From assembly GCA_964573895.1 (NCBI GenBank), contig CAZNLS010000001.1, positions 1-64,000 on the forward strand: DNA of 64,000 nt. Direction: 5' to 3'. Made by a program: the position numbers and the translations under genes. Origin of the DNA: CAZNLS01 sp964573895. GTDB lineage: Bacteria; Acidobacteriota; Aminicenantia; UBA2199. The notes under the pieces were generated by a model. It searched no databases and was not told the origin of the DNA. It worked only from the letters and a program-made list of their open reading frames with translations. Positions 45,593 to 52,559 of the stretch are shown in pieces. The stretch's first letter is position 1; every line of letters begins with the position of its first letter.

Positions 45593-46873
45593 TTAATTGT
45601 CCATTCGGCTTATCATTTTTTCCAGGTAGCGGGATTTTACCTGTCGGGTTGCTAAAACCTGTTTTACAGGCGGAAGTTTTAGTATAACTCCCATCACGGC
45701 TGCCAAAGCCCTGTGACTCCACATCACCCTGTTATCAAATATTAGATTTTGAAGTTTTCCCCGTTCAATTGCCATCATTACTGCTTTGTGCACACCGTTT
45801 AAGGGAGTTATTACCCTCTCTTCTCTCTCTTTAAGAGTTAGTGATCCTTTGGGACAATTTTTAACGCAAACACCACAGCCAAGGCAGATTTCTTCATTCA
45901 ATCGCACAGTTTTTTGGTTTATCTTTTCAGGACTGTTTGAAGAAACCAGTGTCATCGCCTCAACAGGGCAGACTGACACACATCTCCCGCATCCGTTGCA
46001 CTCTTTCCTGTCAACGACCGGGAGAAAATTTGTAGTATGCACGGGGTCCATTAATGCAAATTTTCTTGCAGCGATCATCGCCTCACAGCAGCACCCGCAA
46101 CAGTTGCAGATAAAACTTACACTCTTTTTTACATTTTCTCCAAATTGAACTAGATTATTATCATAAGCTTCGTGCAGAAGATCCATGCATTCATCTTTGC
46201 TTATCTCTTTTGCGATCCCGTGCCTGGTGAGTGAAGATGCAACATTGTTAAAGGTCATACATATGTTTTTCGGAGCATTGCAATCCTTTCCCATGTGCTC
46301 CATTTTATGACGGCAGTAACAGACTCCTACTCCTATTTTTTTAGAACTGCTTATTACTTCCGTTGCCCTTTCATAGTCGAGAACATGAATTGCCTGATCA
46401 TTTGTCAAGACGGGTTCATGAACAAATGTTCTGCCGAGCTGGGTTTCTCCTCTTGCAAACAGTTCCCTTATAAAATCCTCTTCAACATTTAAATATTGAT
46501 AAAATAGTTCACTTAATAATTTTTGATCAATATCATTTCTGATTCTCATCATTGAAAATTCAAAAAATCCTGCCATGGGAGGAGGAAGAGAATACTCCAT
46601 TTCACCGTTTAGTTCAACATCTACGAGGATGCCCCTCTCTGCTAAATTTTCAAGTATTTTTTTAGTTTCCGATAATTTTAATTTCCAATTTTTTGCAGCC
46701 TTTTCTGCTTTAAACGGCTTAATTGGCAGGAGAGAAACAAGAGACGCCTCTCTCTCACTGAACAGCATCTTTAAAATTTTAAATAATACATCGGAAGGAG
46801 GTGCTCCCTGGGGAAAACGGTTTAACCTTTTTTCCAGCGAAGAATACCCTGTTTTAACTGTTCTATGTGCCAT
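45593..46873 (-). CDS. 4Fe-4S ferredoxin-type protein with N-terminal regulatory-like domain
   Basis: A 426-aa cytosolic redox protein. The first 110 residues look like a winged helix (KLKLSETKKILENLAERGIL). The middle holds two unusual cysteine clusters, VGVCYCRHKMEHMGKDC and ICNCCGCCCEAM. The last third is a bacterial ferredoxin with two 4Fe-4S motifs (CNGCGRCVSVCP, CLGCGVCVKNCP). Relatives occur widely in anaerobes as uncharacterised ferredoxin proteins. It probably shuttles electrons for, or assembles with, an unidentified partner. Confidence 0.75.
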   Translation of the reverse strand: MAHRTVKTGYSSLEKRLNRFPQGAPPSDVLFKILKMLFSEREASLVSLLPIKPFKAEKAAKNWKLKLSETKKILENLAERGILVDVELNGEMEYSLPPPMAGFFEFSMMRIRNDIDQKLLSELFYQYLNVEEDFIRELFARGETQLGRTFVHEPVLTNDQAIHVLDYERATEVISSSKKIGVGVCYCRHKMEHMGKDCNAPKNICMTFNNVASSLTRHGIAKEISKDECMDLLHEAYDNNLVQFGENVKKSVSFICNCCGCCCEAMIAARKFALMDPVHTTNFLPVVDRKECNGCGRCVSVCPVEAMTLVSSNSPEKINQKTVRLNEEICLGCGVCVKNCPKGSLTLKEREERVITPLNGVHKAVMMAIERGKLQNLIFDNRVMWSHRALAAVMGVILKLPPVKQVLATRQVKSRYLEKMISRMDN

Positions 46874-46929
46874 TTAATAAACCTCCGTTAAATATTGATC
46901 TTTAATCGTATTGTCAAACATCAAATTAT

Positions 46930-47208
46930 TTATAAAGATCCAATAAATAAAGCAAGTAACATTGTTGTTAATCCAACCAGGAAAATAGCGGCAGATCTGC
47001 AACCTGAGCCCATTAATGATGAAAGCCGGGAATATTTTTCAGGTTCTCTTTCTATCAAATCCAAAATAAGATTTTCAACAAAATCTTTGGATTCTTTCAA
47101 ACCCAGGCCTGTAAATTCCCGATGCAACTTGATCGCTTTAATTTTGTTTCCGGACAACAGAGCATCTTTGATTAATTCAGTCTGCTCAACAGTCAGGTGA
47201 TCATTCAT
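46930..47208 (-). CDS. small membrane protein with ribosomal L7/L12-like domain
   Basis: A 92-aa protein. Residues 20-50 (KIKAIKLHREFTGLGLKESK) match the C-terminal factor-binding helix-turn of ribosomal L7/L12, where the family reads I-K-x-x-R-E-x-T-G-L-G-L-K-E-A-K. The protein ends in a hydrophobic helix (SAAIFLVGLTTMLLALFIG), so the domain is probably held at the membrane. It is not rplL, which is about 120 aa and has no membrane helix. Function unknown. Confidence 0.65.
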   Translation of the reverse strand: MNDHLTVEQTELIKDALLSGNKIKAIKLHREFTGLGLKESKDFVENLILDLIEREPEKYSRLSSLMGSGCRSAAIFLVGLTTMLLALFIGSL

Positions 47209-47299
47209 AGTTATTTCTCCCTGTTATCATATTAATAATATACGTATTAACCCATGCAATTGAATATTTTACTCATTATTAAACATCAGATTACAATTC

Positions 47300-48277
47300 T
47301 TATAACAGAATTTCAAATTCTATCTCATGTTTAATGGGGATCTTCTCAGTTCCGGTTTCGGGTATTTCCGGTTTAAGTTTACGTGAAATGTCTATTGCGT
47401 TTCTGTAAAATCCTACTAACTCAAATCCTCTCTTCTGATAAAATTTTAAAGCTTTCACATTATCATTTGTTGTTATCAGCCATACCCTCATGCAACTCTT
47501 CTCCCTGGCTTTTTCAATAACTTTCAAAATCAGTTCCGAACCCAATCCTTTATGGGTATCTAAACTGTCAAGAGTAATAATTTCACATTCATTATTAACA
47601 ATATTGTAGGTAATCAATCCAATAATTTCTTTTTCTTCATAGCATATAAATCCGGGAAGAACAGAAGTATCATGCATCTGCCCTTTTGAGACACATAGAT
47701 GTGAACCCCAATTTCTTTTAACAAAATTTACTACAGATTCTTTGTCTGATGAATTAATCTCTCTTATATTAAAGTTTGTCCTTATATTTAGGTTTTCAGG
47801 TTTTGGGGGATTTTCCCAGTTAATCGGACCATTTTCGAACCGGTATTCAAGCCTTGGCAGTACAATTTGTTTCCATGCTCGCGTGAAATAGTCATAGGCT
47901 TCATCCCACTCATCTCCGGTCCCCCAACCATCGTGACACAGAGTCACTTTGACACAACTATTTTCTTCAGAGAATCGAATAATCACATGGGTTTGATGCC
48001 ATCTGACCTCTGAAAGATGAGGAGGTGCATTCCAGGTAAAAGAGAACATTTTCATTGGTTGAATTGCCATTACCTTCAGACCCTCTCCTCCCTTCATACC
48101 TTCCGGAGCATCAGGATTAAAATATATCTCATATTTTCCTCCGGGAAGGATATTAATATCACATGCGGGAGCAAAAAAGCTTTTTATTCCTTCTTCTGTG
48201 GTCCATGCTTCCCAGACATCTTCCAAAGATGCTTTTATCTTAATTGTTCCCTCAATTACTCTTTCTCTGTTTTTCAA
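47300..48277 (-). CDS. SRPBCC (AHSA1-like) - GNAT acetyltransferase fusion
   Basis: A 325-aa two-domain protein. Residues 1-150 are an AHSA1/SRPBCC ligand-pocket domain (IKASLEDVWEAWTTEEGIKS, FSFTWNAPPH, GWGTGDEWDEAYDYF). Residues about 170-310 are a GNAT acetyltransferase, with the acetyl-CoA loop region in DTHKGLGSELILKVIEKA and NVKALKFYQKRGFELVGFY. The two domains usually occur as separate proteins. The frame is continuous with no sign of a join error. The substrate is unknown; the SRPBCC part may select a hydrophobic ligand. Confidence 0.8.
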   Translation of the reverse strand: MKNRERVIEGTIKIKASLEDVWEAWTTEEGIKSFFAPACDINILPGGKYEIYFNPDAPEGMKGGEGLKVMAIQPMKMFSFTWNAPPHLSEVRWHQTHVIIRFSEENSCVKVTLCHDGWGTGDEWDEAYDYFTRAWKQIVLPRLEYRFENGPINWENPPKPENLNIRTNFNIREINSSDKESVVNFVKRNWGSHLCVSKGQMHDTSVLPGFICYEEKEIIGLITYNIVNNECEIITLDSLDTHKGLGSELILKVIEKAREKSCMRVWLITTNDNVKALKFYQKRGFELVGFYRNAIDISRKLKPEIPETGTEKIPIKHEIEFEILL

Positions 48278-48310
48278 AGTTATCTCTGCAAGATCAGTTT
48301 ATATGAAATA

Positions 48311-48595
48311 TTAATCCAAATGCAAGTCAAAAATGCGAAATCTGTTAAATATTGTGTTGAAAAGGATCGCTTCAAGAGCTCCNNNNNNNNNNNNNNNNNN
48401 NNNNNNNNNNNNNNNNNNNNNNNNNNNNNNNNNNNNNNNNNNNNNNNNNNNNNNNNNNNNNNNNNNNNNNNNNNNNNNNNNNCCAAACGAGTACAATATT
48501 CCCGCAACTATTCCGGGAAAAGTGAAGAGAATTGCCTGCAATTTTGCAAATCTGAATATATTCACACTCTTTTTTTCTCCCATTTTACTTAGCAT
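48311..48595 (-). CDS. small membrane protein interrupted by assembly gap
   Basis: ATG 48595 has AGGAG six bases upstream. The first part (KSVNIFRFAKLQAILFTFP, then GIVAGILYSF) and the part beyond the gap (GALEAILFNTIFNRF, ending FDLHLD) look like the two ends of one small two-helix membrane protein, similar to DUF3566-type proteins ending in G-x-x-A-x-x-x-N. The gap length is unknown, so the frame relation across it is not proven. Confidence 0.45.
   Translation of the reverse strand: MLSKMGEKKSVNIFRFAKLQAILFTFPGIVAGILYSFXXXXXXXXXXXXXXXXXXXXXXXXXXXXXXXXXXGALEAILFNTIFNRFRIFDLHLD
48383..48482. other. assembly gap, 100 N
   Basis: Exactly 100 N, the conventional placeholder for a gap of unknown size. 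It falls inside the small membrane-protein gene. The flanks (AGAGCTCC and CCAAACG) share only CC. Confidence 0.99.
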
Positions 48596-48608
48596 TCTTA
48601 TCTCCTTA

Positions 48609-49187
48609 TCAATTATTTAATAACTCTTTTCTCATAATCGGCCTGGTCGGAGAACGTCTTGCAACTTCCACGAATCCTGCCTTTTTAAATGCAGAGGGAA
48701 TTCCTGTCCATGCAAAAACCGGAGGGATATTTTTCCCGGGTTTAGGCTCTACCGGGTATCCTTCGATCAAATCAGCACCGCTTTTCTTCGCATAATCCGA
48801 AGCAGCTTTTATCAATTCTACTGAAACACCTATTTTTCTGAATTTTTTTTCGACAAAGAGACAAACGATAGACCAACAGGGACGGTCATCGATTGGTTTT
48901 AGTATCCTTGATCTTGAAAGTACCGAAAATGCAGATCTCGGGGCAACAGCACACCATCCGATCGCCTTTCCGTCATAATATGCAAGAATTCCCGGTATTT
49001 CATTCGACTCAACTATTTTTTTCATTTCTTCCCTGTTCTTTTCACCCTTTTGCATTTCATACTGTTTTCCGGGAATTCGCCAGTACATGCACCAGCATCC
49101 TCCGCATGCACCTTTTTCACCAAAGAGTGCCTCGAAATCTTGCCAGATATCGGGGTTAAGGCAATCAAATGTTAATTTTAATTCCAA
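48609..49187 (-). CDS. GNAT-family N-acetyltransferase
   Basis: A 192-aa single-domain GNAT. The N terminus contains a cysteine/tryptophan cluster (ACGGCWCMYWRIPG) seen in one uncharacterised GNAT subfamily. The core is GILAYYDGKAIGWCAVAPRS, then CLFVEKKFRKIGVSVELIKA, where the usual R-x-x-G-x-G/A acetyl-CoA loop reads RKIGVS. It ends with AFKKAGFVEVARRSPTRPIM. The substrate is unknown. It is followed by other accessory genes on the same strand. Confidence 0.8.
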   Translation of the reverse strand: MELKLTFDCLNPDIWQDFEALFGEKGACGGCWCMYWRIPGKQYEMQKGEKNREEMKKIVESNEIPGILAYYDGKAIGWCAVAPRSAFSVLSRSRILKPIDDRPCWSIVCLFVEKKFRKIGVSVELIKAASDYAKKSGADLIEGYPVEPKPGKNIPPVFAWTGIPSAFKKAGFVEVARRSPTRPIMRKELLNN

Positions 49188-49331
49188 TTGGTTTCGCTAT
49201 CCTTTAATCTTTTTTTACTATTTTATAATAAATTTAATTTAAATTCTCTTAAACCCAATTTTTCAATGGAACTAGTCCGTTCTTGTCTGGGGTAAAGTTA
49301 AAATCGTATTAGTTTAAATTTATTTAATACA

Positions 49332-49754
49332 CTATTTAAATTTTTCTTTGAGATCAATAAGGATTTTTGTTGTGCCCAGATCGCTGGATTTTGAGATATT
49401 AACAGTTATCCCCTTTATCTTTCCATGGCTTTTTCCGTTAACAAATTGATCAACATACTCTTTATTAAGAGAGCTTTTTTTGATGAACTCCTCTGCCCTT
49501 AAAGGAAAATAAAATCCGGTTTTAAAAAAATTTTTAAAAACAGAAACCCAGCAAATAGTTTTTTTCTTTTTCAATATTTTACAGAGCCAGCTTTTCCCGT
49601 CATTGTAGTAACGCCACTCCATTGATAAGTGTGGATAATCTTTTTTTAAAATATCATTAAATTCATCCCAGACATTTTTTGTTTCCCCGAGATGATTCTT
49701 TAATACTGTATCATCAGGGAAGATATCCTTGACATTTAAACACGGTTTTTCCAT
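49332..49754 (-). CDS. DUF3788 family protein
   Basis: About 140 aa from ATG 49754. The longer frame runs back into the methyltransferase gene and adds residues unlike the family, so I reject it. LSMEWRYYNDGKSWLCKI and ICWVSVFKNFFKTGFYFP match the DUF3788 pattern of a tryptophan-rich small protein of unknown function. The ribosome-binding site is weak. Confidence 0.65.
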   Translation of the reverse strand: MEKPCLNVKDIFPDDTVLKNHLGETKNVWDEFNDILKKDYPHLSMEWRYYNDGKSWLCKILKKKKTICWVSVFKNFFKTGFYFPLRAEEFIKKSSLNKEYVDQFVNGKSHGKIKGITVNISKSSDLGTTKILIDLKEKFK

Positions 49755-49827
49755 ACAATCTTTATACAAAAACAGAAAAATATTTACTACTTTAAAAACA
49801 CGTCTTCCAAAAAAATTACCAGTTAAT

Positions 49828-50523
49828 TTATAAAATAATTGAATAGAAATAGAAATCTGAAAAACTTCCGTGCCCGTAATCCCCTTTAAAAACATACTTG
49901 TTAGGAATATGTTCAAGCAGAGTCCACTCAGGCATATTTTTATTGATCCATTCAGTGAATTTTCTGTGCTTTACATGAGCCGCCGCATTTTCACTGTTTT
50001 GCTCATAATTACTTGAATAAATAATCACATATTTAGTTCCGGCTTTAAATAATGATCTCATATATTTATAAAAAATTTCATCTTCGACAAGGTGAAAAAT
50101 TACATCAAGCGAAAGAGCAGCTTCTGCGGTTTCATCACTATAATCATTCATTAACTTAAATTTAAAATTACTTTTATCGGCGAAACGTCTACGGCACATT
50201 GCAATAGCAGATTCACTCACGTCAAAGCCTAAATAGTTTCGATAATTCATTAAAGCAAGCTGGTTACCATCCCCGCAGCCAAATTCTATCACTGATTTTA
50301 TTCCGTTTTTTTTAATAAAAGAATTTAGAACTTCAGCTTTAAATTTTGCAAACTTATCATAAGATCCGTAACCTGAATTCCCACCGGAAGAATATCTCTG
50401 TTCCCAATATTTTTTTGAACCTGGAAATGCTTCAGCCTTTAGCAAATCTTTTTTGAACAAATTCAAAAAAAAATCACCAATTACGGGAATTTTTTTCACA
50501 AACTTTTTCAAATTCTTTTCCAT
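49828..50523 (-). CDS. class I SAM-dependent methyltransferase
   Basis: A 231-aa methyltransferase. The SAM-binding motif I is VIEFGCGDGNQLALM, followed by YLGFDVS (acidic residue at the end of strand 2) and LSLDVIFHLVEDE. Its basic N terminus (KNLKKFVKKIPVIGDFF) may touch membrane or lipid. The C terminus, FKGDYGHGSFSDFYFYS, resembles methyltransferases from surface-polysaccharide clusters. Substrate unknown. Confidence 0.8.
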   Translation of the reverse strand: MEKNLKKFVKKIPVIGDFFLNLFKKDLLKAEAFPGSKKYWEQRYSSGGNSGYGSYDKFAKFKAEVLNSFIKKNGIKSVIEFGCGDGNQLALMNYRNYLGFDVSESAIAMCRRRFADKSNFKFKLMNDYSDETAEAALSLDVIFHLVEDEIFYKYMRSLFKAGTKYVIIYSSNYEQNSENAAAHVKHRKFTEWINKNMPEWTLLEHIPNKYVFKGDYGHGSFSDFYFYSIIL

Positions 50524-50650
50524 AACATTATTCGGTTCAGTGAATTAACAATAATATTTTATAGTTATGTTTAAATATTTGCAAAAAACGAAATTAATAA
50601 AAATTGCCTTATGCTGACAATCTGCACCCGGTTATAAATCCACTTTCATT

Positions 50651-51577
50651 TTAATTCTTAGATTTGCCTGCTGCAATTACAAAAATCCCGATACCGGACA
50701 TTTTCCATTTTTTTGCTTTATTTAAAGCTAAGTATTTTGAAATGTACCTTGGAAATTTAAAGGGATCTTTCAGAATTGATTTTAATAAATGAACTTTGGA
50801 TTGACCTGAAAAAGTGACACTACCCTTCCACCCAGGGCGAAAAACCTTATCAGAGAATTTAAAATCTGAAAACCCTGTTTCGGTCAATAATTGCTCTAAA
50901 GATTCCGGGGAAAAATACCATCTGTGATCAAGTTGGTAAATCCAATGATTAATTCCTGCTTTTACACGGTCACCGCTTTTATAATTTCCAGTTTCCAGAA
51001 CCAGCCAGCCACCTTTCCTTAGAAATAATCCTGCCTCACAAATTAATTTTTTTGGGTTGGTAACATGTTCAATGACATCCCACAATGTAATAATATCAAA
51101 CCTTTCTCCTTTAGGAATTTGTGATATTGTTCCCTTTATTACTTTTATTCGGGAATTTTTTTTTAACCTGCCAGGTTCTATCGCCGGATCTACTGCTGTC
51201 ACACTCCAACCCTTCTGCGCAGCTAACTCTGCAAATATTCCTGCTCCGGCTCCAATATCCATCATTCTTTTTTTTGTTACCGGCAGAGACTCAACAAAAT
51301 TTAATTCAAACTTAGCAATTTTACGCTTTTGGTTTTCATCAAAATATCGTGATTTGGGCAATCCATTCCCAGCATAGGCGGATTCAAAATATGAGATACT
51401 CTGATCTTTCGTTCTGCTAATAGGATACTGCCAGCTGAAAACACAATTTTTGCACTCTACAATATTAACATGTGATAGTGACTCCGAATCAGAGGCATTA
51501 GCTTTAAACCTGAGTAATTTGTCAGAGCCGCATATCAAACATTTCCGGCTTTGCGGATCAAAATCAGTTTTTAACAT
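50651..51577 (-). CDS. class I SAM-dependent methyltransferase with zinc-ribbon-like N terminus
   Basis: A 308-aa methyltransferase of the Methyltransf_23 type. The N terminus has two Cys pairs (CLICGS and CKNC) typical of sugar or polysaccharide methyltransferases with a small zinc-ribbon. SAM motif I is MMDIGAGAGIFAELA and the motif near strand 4 is DIITLWDVIEHVTNP, then LRKGGWLVLETGN. Together with the neighbouring methyltransferase it may modify a glycan, but no glycan cluster is next to it. Confidence 0.82.
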   Translation of the reverse strand: MLKTDFDPQSRKCLICGSDKLLRFKANASDSESLSHVNIVECKNCVFSWQYPISRTKDQSISYFESAYAGNGLPKSRYFDENQKRKIAKFELNFVESLPVTKKRMMDIGAGAGIFAELAAQKGWSVTAVDPAIEPGRLKKNSRIKVIKGTISQIPKGERFDIITLWDVIEHVTNPKKLICEAGLFLRKGGWLVLETGNYKSGDRVKAGINHWIYQLDHRWYFSPESLEQLLTETGFSDFKFSDKVFRPGWKGSVTFSGQSKVHLLKSILKDPFKFPRYISKYLALNKAKKWKMSGIGIFVIAAGKSKN

Positions 51578-51634
51578 AGAATATCACCTTAATAATCCTA
51601 CCCTGTATATTGCACTCTGTACAGATTCATCTTG

Positions 51635-52210
51635 TCATTGAAAAATTAGTATGTCAAGAAACATCTGACCGATCCGGCTTTTTACAGGCANNNNNNNNNN
51701 NNNNNNNNNNNNNNNNNNNNNNNNNNNNNNNNNNNNNNNNNNNNNNNNNNNNNNNNNNNNNNNNNNNNNNNNNNNNNNNNNNNNNNNNNNCAGGCAATCC
51801 GCGATGAGTTTTGCTACTGTTTGATGATTTGACTTGTAAGCATTCCAGATGGAAATGCACCACTCGTCAATCTTTTTATCCCTTTTAAGACCTGCCGGAT
51901 TGTTCATAACATCAATTGCTGTAATCTCTCCTCTATCTGCAGGCAATTCAAATGAGGGCCAGCTTCTCCTCTTTTTTGCAAACTCCATGTGCATCCTCTG
52001 CACCTCTCTTCCGGACATTTTTTTCTCTAAATGAAAGGATAAACCGATGAGCGCAAATGCCAGCCGAATCGGTTTGGTGTTTTCATCCGCATGCTGAGCT
52101 GACCACGCATCAACAACATGCTGATGAATAAAATTGTTCCCTCCATGCTCAAGTGTATAACACTGAAGCTCATTATATGCTTCAAATTCCAGAGCACTTA
52201 TGTTTATCAT
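51635..52210 (-). CDS. DUF5946 family protein, 3' end in an assembly gap
   Basis: The readable part (52210 to 51791, 140 residues) matches DUF5946: FIHQHVVDAWSAQHADE, then PIRLAFALIGLSFHLEK, SGREVQRMHMEFA, RGEITAIDVMNNP and DEWCISIWNAY. The family is uncharacterised. The coding frame then enters the 100-N gap. If the flanks overlap by CAGGCA, which is present on both sides, the protein would end ADCL followed by TAA, a natural length. As displayed, the end at 51635 depends on the arbitrary gap length. Confidence 0.6.
   Translation of the reverse strand: MINISALEFEAYNELQCYTLEHGGNNFIHQHVVDAWSAQHADENTKPIRLAFALIGLSFHLEKKMSGREVQRMHMEFAKKRRSWPSFELPADRGEITAIDVMNNPAGLKRDKKIDEWCISIWNAYKSNHQTVAKLIADCLXXXXXXXXXXXXXXXXXXXXXXXXXXXXXXXXXXPVKSRIGQMFLDILIFQ
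51691..51790. other. assembly gap, 100 N
   Basis: Exactly 100 N. The left flank ends TTTACAGGCA and the right flank begins CAGGCAATCC, so six bases are shared and the true gap could be zero or negative. Confidence 0.99.
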
Positions 52211-52292
52211 CTAATCTTTTTTATTTACACGTCTTATTTTCCAAAACAGACATTTAGCTGCAATCTTATATTTTTAGCCACTGATACACATT

Positions 52293-52484
52293 TTATAGGA
52301 TTTTTTTGACCCTGCCGACCCTGCCGTCGGTCAGCCTCACTTTGATACCACGAGGATGAACAGAAGAGTTTGTTAATATATCTTTCACAATACCCTCAGT
52401 TAATCTACCGCTTCTTTGATCTTTTTTTAATACAATTGCAACTTTACATCCCGGCTTTATATTCTCTCTTCTATCCCCATTCAT
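52293..52484 (-). CDS. ywbE: YwbE family protein
   Basis: A 63-aa protein with the complete YwbE (DUF2196) sequence pattern: IKPGCKVAIVLKKDQRSGRL, then EGIVKDILTNSSVHPRGIKV and DGRVGRVKKI. It is a small conserved beta-rich protein of unknown function, found in Bacillus and many anaerobes. It is divergent from the large regulator gene at 52560. Confidence 0.88.
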   Translation of the reverse strand: MNGDRRENIKPGCKVAIVLKKDQRSGRLTEGIVKDILTNSSVHPRGIKVRLTDGRVGRVKKIL

Positions 52485-52559
52485 CCAGCCATTCTACCAT
52501 TTTTTCATGCATTAGATTATTTAACAGTATTACTTAAATATGTTAATCTGAGTTAAATC

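Noticed and set aside
46886..46903. CGTTAAATATTGATCTTT as a second Rex operator
   Set aside because: The right arm does not match and the site overlaps the ribosome-binding region of the ferredoxin-type gene. I kept it only as a weak link to the dyad at 4635.
48340..48360. TGTTAAATATTGTGTTGA as a Rex box
   Set aside because: It falls inside the coding end of a small membrane-protein gene and its right arm is poor. Such strings are expected by chance in AT-rich DNA.
49755..49916. Longer start for the DUF3788 gene
   Set aside because: It would overlap the methyltransferase gene by about 90 bases, and the extra residues look like a translated intergenic/shadow sequence.
52305..52335. CTGCCGACCCTGCCGTCGG repeat
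   Set aside because: It encodes the conserved GRVGRVKKI end of YwbE on the minus strand, so it needs no other explanation.
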